Shown one piece after another: positions 25,229 through 36,579 of a stretch of DNA of 64,000 bases (the stretch's first letter is position 1; the number at the start of each line of letters is the position of its first letter). This DNA comes from Trissonchulus latispiculum (taxonomy: Eukaryota > Nematoda > Enoplea > Enoplida > Ironidae), in NCBI GenBank assembly GCA_030248195.1, contig JASAND010017595.1, forward strand, positions 1 through 64,000. Reading direction: 5' to 3'. Below the pieces are notes generated by a model that saw only the letters and a list, made by a program, of their open reading frames with translations, did not search any database and was not told the DNA's origin. A program made the translations under genes and the position numbers.

Positions 25229-25531
25229 GCTGAAACTGAAATCTATAACAAATTTGGAGCTGAAACTGAAACTAAAGCTGAAACTCATTTTAGTCCGAGC
25301 TGAAACTGAAACTGAAACTGAAACTTAACAGATTTGGAGCTGAAACTGAAACTGAAACTGAAACTATAACAGATTTGGAGCTGAAACTGAAACTGAAACT
25401 AAGCTAAACTAAGAGCTGAAACTGAAACTGAAACTGAAACTGAAACTAGAATCAACTTTGAGCTGAAACTGAAACTGAAACTTGTCTGAAAGTGGAGCTG
25501 AAACTGAAACTGAAACTGAAACTGAAACTAA
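25229..25531. repeat. GAAACT subterminal array, right
   Basis: About 35 GAAACT words in AGCTGAAACTGAAACT groups separated by spacers such as ATAACAGATTTGG. Mirror partner of the array at 18171-18505 in the same element. Confidence 0.88.
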
Positions 25532-25993
25532 ATAGGCCAGCGTAAACATCACTACATGACATAGCACTTTTGTGTTTTAGCATTATATATATACTTTAGT
25601 AAAATATTTTATTTGGATGAGGGTTTCACTTATCGGAGATTCTTTTTAAATATTCTTGCTTATGGCTAGGATTCAGACAATATATTCTATAAACTAATCA
25701 ACAAAACTTCATTAGTTCCTAAAGATAGTAAGCCATAACAATTAGAAAAATGCAAAGCAAAACTCAGAAACTGTACACCTTGTTTTGCTGAGATTTCCAT
25801 CTTATGGCGAAATATCACTTACAGTAGATGGCGCATAGAAAATTTTAGATTTTAAAATAAAGATTTTAGGCTCTCAGGGCCCATGCAATAATTTTCATGT
25901 TCTAGTTGAGATTCAATGCAATCATTGTAGTTTCAAACCTAGCTCTAAGCTTGACAGGTCATTACAAATATTATGAGGACACTACAGCAGCAA

Positions 25994-28900
25994 CTCCGCC
26001 TCCAATGATGGCACTTCCTCCTGAGGGACTGCTTAGGTGCCGGTCCCAAGCCCGGATAAAGGAGGAGGGTTGGGGCCTGGCGACCCCCCTGAAACCCAGC
26101 TAACCAAACCTGTATGAATCGAAGTCAAAACAGATCCAGATTTCCTGCTACCGCGTCCGGGGTATCCGACGAAGCGATTATCTCTCCCAAACAAGTATGC
26201 CGCCTGGGCATTTGGAACGTCCGAACTCTCAATTCGGTGGGAAGGAAAGAGCTTCTTGCCGATGAACTTTGCCTGTACGGTATAAACATTGCAGTTATAA
26301 CAGAAGCCCGATTAACGGGAGATGGTGAATTTCATATTTTCAGTACAAGTGGGAACGCATGCTTTAAGCTATTGTATTCCGGTGGTACAACCCACACCCG
26401 TGGTGTTGCTTTTGCAATTAAAAACCGATTAGAGACTTCTGTTTGCTCATTTCACCCTGTGTCTGATCGTCTCGCAGTAATAGAACTTAATGGTGTGGTG
26501 CGTACTTCTATCGTGGCTGTGTATGCCCCAACCGAGGTGTCAGATGACTCAACAAAAGACAATTTCTACAAAGATTTGCAAAATGTCATTGATTCCGTAC
26601 CATCCAGTCATGCTATTTTAATGGCAGGTGATTTCAACGCTGAAGCCGGTACAAACCCTGGTTTGTTCCCTGATTGTGTTGGTCCTTTCAGTGTTGGTTC
26701 AGTGAATGACAACTCTATTAGGATGCTGTCATTTGCCTCAGCCAACGGCTTTATTGTTGCCGACTCTTGGTTCAGGAAAAAGCCGCGACTACGGTTCACA
26801 TTCTTTTCGAATGATCGGAAAACAAAGAAACAACTTGACCATGTTCTTGTGTGTAGCCGTTTTCGTTCCATGGTCGAAGACGTCCAAGTTAACCATCGCG
26901 CCGACATCCTGTCTGATCACAAAATGGTTGTGGCGAAGTTACGATTGCACCTGAAAGTCAGACGCAGTGCTCCCAGAAAACCAGCCCTTGAGCTATCGAG
27001 CCTGTTTTCAGAACGTGGCCGTGATCGTTTCCATGCAGAACTGAGCAATCGATTTGCTGCCCTCAACTTGCTGGAAACTGACAATCTCGAGGAAGTATGG
27101 TCCGGCTTTAAAACATCGGTAACGACTGCTCTGGTCACTAGTTGTCCTAACGTCAGAAAATCAACTCGACCATGGATTTCCGCTCGTAGTCTTGAAATCC
27201 GAGATATGCGGAAAATGGAGTCCAACAAAAGAACTCGCAACTTTTTACATCGTGAGCTCAGACGTAGCCTTCGAAAAGACTGCAACTCGTGGTGGGATGA
27301 GCGTGCCACAGAACTCCAGAATGCTGCTAACCGAGGTGACAGCCGCTGTCTTTTCCGTATCGTCAATGAAATGTCTGGCCATCAGCGCTCTGCCTTGCCT
27401 TCCACGATCCTGGATGCTCATGGCGTACGCATTTCCGACCGGAGCCAGCGTTCAAAGCGATGGGCAGAATATTTCAAAAACCTTCTCAACCGCCCAGCCC
27501 CCGCATCCCCTGCTGTCGTTGCCGAAAATGATGAAGCAGATGAAGATCCACGTGTGGATCTAGCCACCCCATCACTCGAAGAGGTCAAAGCCGTCATTGC
27601 TTCTCTGAAGGTTCGTAAAGCGCCTGGCGCTTGTGATATACCAGCTGAGGCTCTCAAGGCTCTTGATGAGCACTCTCTAACCGTTTTATGCCACTTAGTT
27701 GGATTGATTTGGAAAAACCAAAAAGTACCAGCGGATATGAAGAAATCGATTATTGTTCCTGTATTTAAAAAGGGAAACAAGGCCGACTGTGCGAATTACC
27801 GCGGAATAAGTCTGCTGTCCATTGCTGGGAAGGTTGTAACGGCTATAATACGGATGCGAATGCAGAATTTGTACGAATCCAGGCTGCGTGAACGACAGGG
27901 TGGTTTTCGACGAGGAAGAGGCTGCACCGACCAAATATTTGCCCTTCGCCAGGTTATGGAACGACGGATCAGGTATGGACAAGCTACCGTTGTCTGTTTC
28001 GTCAATTTTGCGGCAGCATTTGATAGTGTCCATCAACAGTCGATGTGGGATATTCTCCGCAGATGTGGCTTGCCCCGACTCTTCGTTACCATTCTTATGG
28101 ATCTCTATGCTGAATCAACCTCCTGTGTGCGAACCCAGGATGGGCTGTCACCTGTATTTGCCGTCCGCACGGGTGTACGCCAGGGATGTATATTGTCCCC
28201 ACTCCTGTTTAATCTGGTATTGGACTGGGTCATCACCAAAACTGTTGACGATAATGCGGATGGCGTTCTGGTAGGTGATAGTGTGATCGTCGCTGACCTC
28301 GGCTATGCGGACGATATCGTGTTGCTACAACCTGATTCTGTATCATTGCAGAGTCTGCTCGATCGGCTCATTCGGTTTGCGGGCAGTGTTGGACTCAAAA
28401 TCAAACCATCAAAGACCAAAGCTATGTCTGTCCATTCCCAAATACCGGCTCTACAGGTCTATGGTGAGCCCATCGAAGTCGTCGAGTCCTTCTGTTACCT
28501 GGGTTCTGTCATAAGTGCCACGAGTATAGCCCCCTCAGACGATATCGAACTTCGGATCGGCAAAGCAAGCAGCACTTTCAAGCGTCTATCCAGTCGTTTA
28601 TGGTGCCGCCACGACGTTCCAATGCCTACTAAAATGAAGATCTTCAATGCCAGCATCATTCCCATTCTTCTGTATGGGTGCGAAACCTGGAGCCCTCTTG
28701 CCACAAACATATCAAGGCTAGAAGTATTCCAGATGAGCTGTTTACGCTCCATTCTGGGCGTCAGTCTTCTGGATCGAGTTGCGAATAGGGAAATCCGCAG
28801 GCTCTGTTCCAACCAGCTTACCATCTCTGAAAGGCTCCGGCGGTCTCGTTTGCGCTGGCTGGGCCACATTGCTCGCATGCCGACGGAACGACTCTGTGCC

Positions 28901-29153
28901 CAAATCTGGCACATGGTTGTACCACCAGAATGGAAATGTGTTCGAGCTGCCCCGAAGAAAACCTGGCTATCAACTGTACAGGCGGACCTCAAACACCTGA
29001 AAAGTGCATATGGTGCAGCTGTCTGGGCGCGAAGCTTCCCGGAATTGATCCGTGACGTGGCCCAGGACCGAAATCAGTGGCGACGAGTGATTCAGCAGGG
29101 GAATCCAACGGCTGTTGGTGACAACGAGCCTCCGGATTAAGTGCAAGTAAGTG
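25994..29153 (+). mobile_element. Full-length RTE-clade LINE with 12-bp TSD
   Basis: A 12-bp duplication CTACAGCAGCAA (25982-25993 and 29154-29165) encloses 3160 bp. It holds a short 5' leader, one 1008-codon ORF and a 12-base 3' tail with two AAGT units. Size, one-ORF layout, very short 3' UTR and tetranucleotide tail are typical of RTE elements. The exact TSD and intact frame suggest a relatively recent insertion. Confidence 0.93.
26114..29140 (+). CDS. RTE-type LINE endonuclease-reverse transcriptase
   Basis: A 1008-aa polyprotein that nicks target DNA and copies its RNA into the site. An apurinic-like endonuclease occupies about residues 30-275: WNVRT at 34-38, AGDFNAEAG at 171-179 and the catalytic SDHK at 267-270. 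The RT follows at about 480-800: GFRRGRGCTDQ before motif A, RQGCILSP at 689-696 and YADD at 731-734. The C-terminal 'YGCETW ... RLRWLGHIARMP' block is shared by RTE elements across invertebrates. Oddity: motif A reads VNFAAAFDSV, so the first catalytic Asp is Asn631 (codon AAT, 28004-28006). If correctly read, this otherwise open ORF encodes an inactive RT. The start is the first ATG in frame after the leader. Confidence 0.95.
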   Translation: MNRSQNRSRFPATASGVSDEAIISPKQVCRLGIWNVRTLNSVGRKELLADELCLYGINIAVITEARLTGDGEFHIFSTSGNACFKLLYSGGTTHTRGVAFAIKNRLETSVCSFHPVSDRLAVIELNGVVRTSIVAVYAPTEVSDDSTKDNFYKDLQNVIDSVPSSHAILMAGDFNAEAGTNPGLFPDCVGPFSVGSVNDNSIRMLSFASANGFIVADSWFRKKPRLRFTFFSNDRKTKKQLDHVLVCSRFRSMVEDVQVNHRADILSDHKMVVAKLRLHLKVRRSAPRKPALELSSLFSERGRDRFHAELSNRFAALNLLETDNLEEVWSGFKTSVTTALVTSCPNVRKSTRPWISARSLEIRDMRKMESNKRTRNFLHRELRRSLRKDCNSWWDERATELQNAANRGDSRCLFRIVNEMSGHQRSALPSTILDAHGVRISDRSQRSKRWAEYFKNLLNRPAPASPAVVAENDEADEDPRVDLATPSLEEVKAVIASLKVRKAPGACDIPAEALKALDEHSLTVLCHLVGLIWKNQKVPADMKKSIIVPVFKKGNKADCANYRGISLLSIAGKVVTAIIRMRMQNLYESRLRERQGGFRRGRGCTDQIFALRQVMERRIRYGQATVVCFVNFAAAFDSVHQQSMWDILRRCGLPRLFVTILMDLYAESTSCVRTQDGLSPVFAVRTGVRQGCILSPLLFNLVLDWVITKTVDDNADGVLVGDSVIVADLGYADDIVLLQPDSVSLQSLLDRLIRFAGSVGLKIKPSKTKAMSVHSQIPALQVYGEPIEVVESFCYLGSVISATSIAPSDDIELRIGKASSTFKRLSSRLWCRHDVPMPTKMKIFNASIIPILLYGCETWSPLATNISRLEVFQMSCLRSILGVSLLDRVANREIRRLCSNQLTISERLRRSRLRWLGHIARMPTERLCAQIWHMVVPPEWKCVRAAPKKTWLSTVQADLKHLKSAYGAAVWARSFPELIRDVAQDRNQWRRVIQQGNPTAVGDNEPPD

Positions 29154-29403
29154 CTACAGCAGCAAGCATTTAAAACTACACGATTAAATTAAGAATATTT
29201 CCATTGCTAGTTTTTGAATAATTATTAAAGTTTTCAGGTGGTAGAAACTGGTAAAAATTCTGAAACATATGCTTTAACAGCATGAAAATTCCCCCAATCA
29301 AAAATATATACCGGGTCAGAGCTCCTGACCCGGTGACCCGGTCCATATAGTGACCCGAACTGACCCGGTTACCCGGTGACCCGGTTTCATCTCTGGTCCA
29401 ATA

Positions 29404-30559
29404 TAATAGTGCAGTGTCACTTGAAAATCTGTACTTTCGGATGCATTTTTCCACGATTTTTCATTATATTGTTATCACTGTAGGTTTTGGTTTCTCAATA
29501 TTTTGTTGTACCGATATGATTTGAAAAGTAGTTTATCAAATCAAATGCAATAAATTTAAAAATGTGAATGTTTTGAAATTGTTTCCTTGTTTTCTTACTT
29601 TTCGGGCAACCGTTATTGTTATTATTGTTTTTCTGTGATGTATATACTTTCATTACGGTGACCAATTTATAACAGTAATCATGCGTTTACGTTTCTATAA
29701 TTTTCTGTGCTTTAGATTAGTCCGAAACTATTAATAGAATTGTAGTATGTAACCAACTAACTCTTGCCATTATCTGTGAAAACTTAAAATAATTTTTTTT
29801 GAAAAAATAATTTTCAAAACGTTTTAGGCTTCATTTTGTTTTCGTCTATATTGTTGCAAACTATATTTTCTGCATAAAATCAGTTCGTTTTACTGGTTTC
29901 ATGAAGAAATTTTTAACGAGTTAAGCCGCTTTAAATTGTTTCATCTGATCATTGTTTAATAGTAGTTTTTGTGGTTATTACTGTTTTTTGTAATTCCTGC
30001 CTAAGTACTAAATTAGAGTATTACAAATAAAGAACTCCAATTCTTGGGTAGCAAAAAATACGTTACGATAATCATATTTTTGATAAAGGGAACTTTTGTA
30101 GCAAATTCAGCAAGCATCTCCTAATCTAAAAAATTTAATTGCATAAATGCTTCCTGTTTAGCACAAAGTACACGAAGTATGATCTAAGCTTTAATCTTTA
30201 ATGTCAATGTTTAGACACTTCTCGTTTAATAAGTTACAGCTTATATGGATCTTTTCACAACTGAAAGCCATCTAAGCCATCCACAACATCCGCAACTACC
30301 TCAAAATCCAAGGTAAATTTAATTTAAAGTAATGTAATGATTATAAAATACAAGTCTAACATTAGACAACTATAATTACATGTATGAACTCGCGGGGACT
30401 TCCATACACCATCTACAAACTGGATTTACAAGTATCGAGAACACAACACACCCTTCTATAACTCTCTTCCTATCTTTGTGTTAAGTCATTCCTTCCACAA
30501 CAAAGTATGTATGTACATGTGACTTCTAGGTGTACCAAAACACCTATATAACGCATATA
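29404..30559. other. AT-rich intergenic DNA
   Basis: No open frame of note and no recognised repeat. It separates the nested block from the palindromic MITE. Confidence 0.45.
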
Positions 30560-30566
30560 GTTGTAC

Positions 30567-31235
30567 CAAGAGTATATAATATATAAGAGTGTGAGACTCT
30601 TACACTAGCATGAACAAATCATGCTAGGTATGCTCGGAGCGTTAACTCGGGACCCCCCCCCCCGGAACTTCCGGGGGGGGGGTCCCACTTTGCACTATCT
30701 ACACGCTTCCATATAAGCGTGTGTCTGCTCGCTGATTGGCCCATTAGCCTAAGGCTTACAGTAGGCATTTTATTAGTAATTTTTAATTAATAATAACTTT
30801 AATTAGGTTAATGCAATTAAAAAACGAACTCGACAACTTTGTAGCATTTTTCTGCTCTTTTCAATGATATAAAAATTGTTGCACATTACATTCCTTCGAA
30901 TTTTTGTATTATGCAACAATTTTTATATCATTGAAAAGAGCAGAAAAAATGCTACAAAGTTGTCGAGTTCGTTTTTTAATTGCATTAACCTAATTAAAGT
31001 TATTATTAATTAATTAAAAATTACTAATAAATTACCTACAGTAAGCCTTAGGCTAGTGGGCCAATCAGCGAGCAGACACACGCTTATATGAAAGCGTGTA
31101 GATAGTGCAAAGTGGGACCCCCCCCCCCCGGAAGTTCCGGGGGGTGGGGTCCCGAGTTAATGAACCGAGCATACCTAGCATGATTTGTTCATGCTAGTGT
31201 AAGAGTCTCACACTCTTGTCTATTATATACTCTTG
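30567..31235. mobile_element. Palindromic (head-to-head) MITE, 7-bp TSD
   Basis: Flanked by a perfect 7-bp repeat GTTGTAC (30560-30566 and 31236-31242), starting CAAGAGTATATAAT and ending CTCTTG. The whole 669-bp element is a near-perfect palindrome: arms of about 315 bp around a 30-bp centre near 30885-30912. Each arm corresponds to the monomer at 9275-9621, so this is a head-to-head dimer of that unit. Confidence 0.88.
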
Positions 31236-31272
31236 GTTGTACTCTTAATCGTATCAAGTAAATCCTCCCTAA

Positions 31273-32968
31273 GGGCCTTTTCGCGAATGGGTAGAGTAGA
31301 GTAGAGTAGAGTAGACTTAAATTTAACTCTTTTAACCCTTTTCATGAATGCGCAGGGTTAAATTTAACTCTGCCTGTTTTTAACTCTTTTAACTCTGCAG
31401 GGTTAAAAATCAAAGAGTTAAAAGAGTTAAAACTGGCAGAGTTAAAATTAACTCTGTGCATTCGCGGAAAACAGTTAAAACAGTTAAAACTGGTGGAGTT
31501 AAAATTAACTCTCTGCATACGTGAAAAGAGTTAAAATATGTAATACCGTATTCTCGCGCTTAAGGGAACTTTGCTGAAATTTAGCATGGATCCATTTTAA
31601 CAAATTATTGACCAATTTGCAGCAACGTTAAGCTTTTAGGGGTTAACGACATGGGTAAAATTGCAATTGAGGGGGAGCCAGCCAAAGATTTTTACGATTT
31701 TCATGAAAAGTTGTATATTTTCAGAGTTCGCTGAAAAGTAATCAGTGTTTCGGCCTATGTTTTTGTTGTTTCTTTTTCCAGCTTGCAATTTTGCTACAAT
31801 AAAGTGCTAATGAATAGTTGAGCCGAAAAACAGGCATCCTGTTCGTTTGCTGAACTGAGACTACGACACAGCCCAAAAAGCCTTTGTACATATTTTCAGC
31901 AAAATCGGATTCTCTTGGTTTTCCTAAAAACTTGAACAATTTTGGTCAATTTCAACTAAACTTTAATACTACAACAGATAGGTGCAGCAGAATTAAATAG
32001 AAAACTGTTTGTTTATTAAAATTCAGTAGAGACTTCAAATTTGAATTTAAATGGTTGCCCTTAGAATCGCAGTTGGGATAACAATTGATCCTGTACTGTT
32101 AATTCTGATGAACATAACCAGTGCAGCTATGTAGGTTCGCGTAACATTTGTCTAGATGTCCTTTCAAAAAGTCAAAAATTCAAATTTTTTAAAGTTTACA
32201 GTAATTTTCATGGCAAAATTAGTGTTTTAATTAACCCACTTTTTGGGAAAAATTGAGCTTTCGGTTAGTAGTGCCTTTGTTTCGGCTTTTCGTGTTGCCA
32301 GCTCTCATACACGCTGCAAATTTGCATTCATAAAGTGGTGTTAAATAACCTACAAAAATAATTTAGAGGCTATTTATAATGATAATTAATTATTTTAATT
32401 TAATTAATTTTATTTAATTATTATTTCTAAAAATGCAGCATCTTCTAGACATTTTGTTTCAAACATTTCGAACATTTTGTTCGATCTATTTTAATTTTAT
32501 TAAGTAGCCTATTTCGTTGCTTTAGCGTAAATAATGCAGCAGAATATTGGCAAAGCCTTAAGTATTTTTGAAGCATTATGAACCATCCAATGAAATTATG
32601 TGTAGCACATTCATTGGATAGATTATCTTGTTATTATTAAAGCTATATTACGCGCACAAAATGTGGCAATAACTATGCAAAGGATAGTAGATTTTAACTC
32701 GTTTAACCCGCGTGCTGAGACGCGGGTTAAAATTCAATGTAAAATGTCGTGAGCGAGTTAAAAGAGTTAAATTTAACCCATTCATGAAAAGGGTAGAGTT
32801 AAATTTAACTCTGCAGGTTTTTAACTCCACGTATCATTCGCGAAAAGAGTAGAGTTAAAAGAGTTAATTTTTAACTCTTTTCGCGAATGAGCATAGAGTT
32901 AAAAATTTTAACTCTGCTTAACTCGGCGAGTTAATTTTAACTCGTTTAACCCATTCGCGAAAAGGCCC
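31273..32968. mobile_element. Harbinger-like element H1 with GAGTTAAA arrays
   Basis: Ends GGGCCTTTTCGCGAATGGG and its reverse complement are flanked by TAA (31270-31272 and 32969-32971), matching the 3-bp TWA duplications of PIF/Harbinger elements. Inside both ends are arrays of GAGTTAAA/TTTAACTC words (31290-31540 and 32690-32960). The middle is AT-rich with no transposase frame. H2 is its close relative and preserves the same interior. Confidence 0.78.
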
Positions 32969-34811
32969 TAAGAAAAATTGTCTGCACAGATTCTGTCTGA
33001 TTGTCTGCAGATAGGAGCCACGTTACGTTATTGGTTAGTGCAATTCATTAAAGTATTTCATAAATTGAATTTAAAAGAGGAGTGTCTAAACATAGGTCGA
33101 AGGTCTGTCGAAAGGTTAAACGTAAATCTATTTCTCGTATATTGTTCACAATGCAACCCATACCACATAATGTTGTAGTTTGGATTTTTATATTTTGGAA
33201 TTTAGTTCGAATAGAGAGCACAGGTCACCAAGACTCTCCTAACGTAGGCCCACTCTGGATAAAAACCACTTTGTTACCAACATGCAAAAAAGTATAAAGC
33301 TGGTTCAAATAAAATATTTTCAATTAAGTTAAGTTAATTAAATCAACTTTACTTAATTCGTTCGCGAAAAGGCTATGAGATTAAGCATTTAAGCAATTAC
33401 ACTTCAGATTAGGAGATGCTGAATTGGTTACACAAGTTCTCTTTGTCAAAAATATGGTTTTTGATAGATAGAACCGTGACGGGGCCGTGTTATGTGCACA
33501 CCCAAATTATTTGAACGTTGAGCTCATTATATGCTTAGCTGTAGATTAGTAGCTTAGGGCCTTTTCGCGAATGGGTAGAGTAGAGTAGAGTAGAGTAGAG
33601 TTAAAATTAACTCTTTTAACCCTTTTCATGAATGCGCAGGGTTAAATTTAACTCTGTCTGTTTTTAACTCTTTTAACTCTGCAGGGTTAAAAATCAGTGA
33701 GTTAAAAGAGTTAAAACTGGCAGAGTTAAAATTAACTCTGTGCATTCGCGAAAAGAGTTAAAAGAGCTAAACTGGGAGAGTTAAAATTAACTCTCTGCAT
33801 ACGTGAAAAGAGTTAAAAAGATTATAATTTTTGCTTACGCAATGTCCAGGTTTTCACCATTTGAGAATTTTAAAAACTTCCCAACGTTTGGAAAATTTTA
33901 AATAAAATAAGACAACATATTTACTCATTTCATTAATAGACATTTATTACATCTTCCGTGTAGCGTCATCCTGTATTAGGGCAACCCAGGCGTATCCCTG
34001 TGTGTAATTTGCAGTTTTTAACCGATTTTGCTGAAATTTAGCATATCTCAGCAAATTATTGACCAATCTGCAGCAAAGTTTTAAAGTTTAAGCTTTTAAA
34101 GGGTTAACAACATTGGTAAAACTACAACTCAAGAGGAACCAACCAAAGATTTTGCGATTTTCGTGAAAAGTTGTATAGGTACATATATTCAGAGTTCGCC
34201 GAAAACTAATCTGAAGACAGTGTTTCTGTCCAGGTTTTCGTTGTTTCTATTGCCAGCTTGCAGTTTGCCTACAATGAAGTGCTATATAATGAATAGTTGA
34301 GCCGAAAAACAGGCATCATGTTCGTTTGCTGAGATCACGACAGAGCCCCAAAAACCTTTGTACATGTTTTCAGCAAAATCGTATTCTCTTGGTTTTCCTG
34401 AAAACTTCAGCAATTTCAACTAAACTTTAATACTAAAACAAATAGGTGCAGCAAAATTAAATAGAAAAATGTTTGTTTATTAAAATTTAATAGAGGTTTC
34501 AAATTTGAATTGAAATGGTTGCCCTTAGAATCGCAGTTGGGATAACAATTGATCCTATACTGTAATTCTAATGAACATAATCAGTTGCAGCTAAGTTCGC
34601 ATATTGGCCCGTTGATTCGGCTTTTCATGTTGTCAGCTCTCATACATACTTCAAATTTGCATTTATATTCACTGTTAAATAACTTACAAATAATAATTTA
34701 GAGCCTATTTATAATGATAATTATTTTAATTTTATTAATTTTATTTAATTATTATTTCTAAAAATGCAGCATGTTTAAAACATTTTGTTAGATCTATTTT
34801 TATTTTATTAA

Positions 34812-36579
34812 GGGGGGGGGGTCCATTTTTTGCCGATTTTTCGACCATCTCCGATTTTGCTCATTTTCACATATTTTGTTGTCCGATAGGTATATTTTAA
34901 CGAGTTTTTGAAATGAAGGTCGGATCTCTTACGGTTAGCGAGTGATTTCACCTCAAAGTTGATGTCAGTATGTTAAACATAGGAAACGGAAAAAGTGGTG
35001 ATTTTTTTCCGTGCGCCAGAGAAATCTCGCCAACGACAAAATAGACCACTTCAACGTGCATCCTATATTATATATACGATCTCGAAGGGTGATTTGTAGG
35101 AAGCAGAATTTTAATTTAGGCCTTCAAAAATTTTTAATTAATTTTTTAAGTTTGCGAGCAGCCAAAGTTGACTGTTTTGCAATGTTAAAATTGGGGGTCA
35201 GCAAGTTTGATGAAATATTCTGAAAGCTGTAAGCCCTAATTAAAAATTCTACTTCCTACAAATCACAGCTTATGACAAGACATTTCGAACGACACAAATT
35301 CATCCTGGTTAGTTCTGTCCGATTTCGAGATTTCTCTGGCGCAGAAATCTCAATTTTTAACAAAATTTAGGAAATTCCCGTTTTTTGGCAAATAACCTAG
35401 GGCCTTTTCAAGAAAGGGTAGGGTAGAGTAGAGTAGAGTGGAGTAGAGTAGAGTTAAAACTAACTCTTTTCATGAAAGCGCGGAGTTAATTTTAACTCTG
35501 CGTGTTTTAACTCTCTTTAACCCTGCAGGGTTAAAAGCTGCAGAGTTAAAAAGAGTTAAAAATGGCAGAGTTAAAATTAACCCCATGGTTTCATGAATAG
35601 AGTTAATTTTAACTCTGCTTAACCTGCGTGTTTTGCCGGGGGTTAAATTTCAATAGAAAATGCTCAGAAAGAGTTAAGTAGAGTTAAATTTAACCCTTTC
35701 GTGAAAAGGGTAGAGTTAAATTTAACTCCACAGGTTTTTAAACTCTGCAGGCGATTCTTGAAAAGGGCAGAGTTAAAGCGAGTTAATTTTAACTCTTTTC
35801 ATGAATCCACGCGGAGTTAAAATTTTTAACTCTCTCTAACTCGTAGGGTTAAAATTAACTCTTTTAACTCTTTCTTGAAAAGGATCAAGTTAATTTTAAC
35901 TCTACTCTACCCTTTCTTGAAAAGGCCCCTAGAGCTATGACAACGCAGACCTATAAAATGTTAGACTATGTATTTGCACACGATTATTGATGACTTTAGG
36001 TCAAGTTTGGGCACAAATGGCGCAGGTTAGTGCACCCAGTTGGTCGCTGGGGTCAAATGTGGGGGTCTGACAACCATAATCTCAAAAATAGCGATTTTTC
36101 AAATGTTTTGAAATACGTTAAATTTTATATCAATCGAAAGCTCTCATTGTCGGGAACATTTTTTCTTCTTGGACCATTGCCCGCAAATGCACCAAATTCA
36201 AGTTATCGGCCGTTAAATGATTTTCGCGGTCAAGGCTTTCCAGCGTCGGTGCTACTTCCTGAAATCACTAAATAAAGTCATAAAGAAACGTTTTCCCATT
36301 AAAAGCTACCCTAAGTTCTTTGTTTGCATCAGATATCAATCATACAATCGAATATAGCTCCATTCTCAAGGAAGTTCAGGTGTAAAGTGCCTTTATTTGC
36401 TGCGGCACCGCCGTTTTCACTTGTTTTCAAATTGCATGCAATTAATAGCCGGTTACTCGTTAAGTACTGAACGAAACTACTCGAAATTGAAACTCGATAT
36501 GCAGGACATATGTGACAAAATTTTGTGTGAAAATGAGCAAAATCCGTGGCTATAAAATTTTTCATGGTGGACCCCCCCC
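34812..36579. mobile_element. TTAA-target DNA transposon K3
   Basis: Ends G10-TCCA and TGGA-C8 are bounded by TTAA on both sides (34808-34811 and 36580-36583), the duplication made by piggyBac- and Kolobok-type transposases. The pre-insertion text in H1 reads ATTAAGTAGCC, and an extra TTAAG is present at the right junction. No transposase frame. It is related to K1 and K2 at 52.8-55.3 kb, and H3 lies inside it. Confidence 0.76.
35400..35928. mobile_element. Harbinger-like MITE H3 inside K3
   Basis: A 529-bp element with ends GGGCCTTTTCAAGAAAGGG and its complement, and a perfect 3-bp duplication CTA (35397-35399 and 35929-35931). It is almost entirely made of GAGTTAAA/TTTAACTC words. It is a subfamily distinct from H1/H2, with TCAAGAAAG replacing TCGCGAATG in the terminus. 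Confidence 0.8.

Larger units (their letters stand above)
18165..25554. mobile_element. 7.4-kb hAT-type element with GAAACT arrays
   Basis: A perfect 8-bp duplication CATGACAT (18157-18164 and 25555-25562) encloses ends TAGTGTTGTTT and AAACATCACTA, which are imperfectly complementary. Just inside both ends lie arrays of GAAACT words in AGCTGAAACTGAAACT units (18171-18505 and 25229-25531). The TSD length and the TAGTG start fit the hAT superfamily. No transposase frame is recognisable in the 6.7-kb interior, so it is non-autonomous. Confidence 0.8.
17788..29395. mobile_element. Putative nested hAT-like element with CAGAGATG ends
   Basis: The 20-bp terminus CAGAGATGAAACCGGGTCAC at 17788 recurs as an exact reverse complement ending at 29395. 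Each is followed inward by iterated GACCCGGTGACC words (17806-17850 and 29291-29386). If one element, it was about 1.0 kb before the 7.4-kb hAT and the 3.2-kb LINE inserted. The flanking octamers AATGTGTC and GTCCAATA do not match, so these may be ends of two separate copies. Confidence 0.4.

Noticed and set aside
26608..28992. Minus-strand and alternate-frame ORFs of 80-165 codons over the LINE
   Set aside because: They are shadows of the 1008-codon endonuclease-RT frame and carry no motif.
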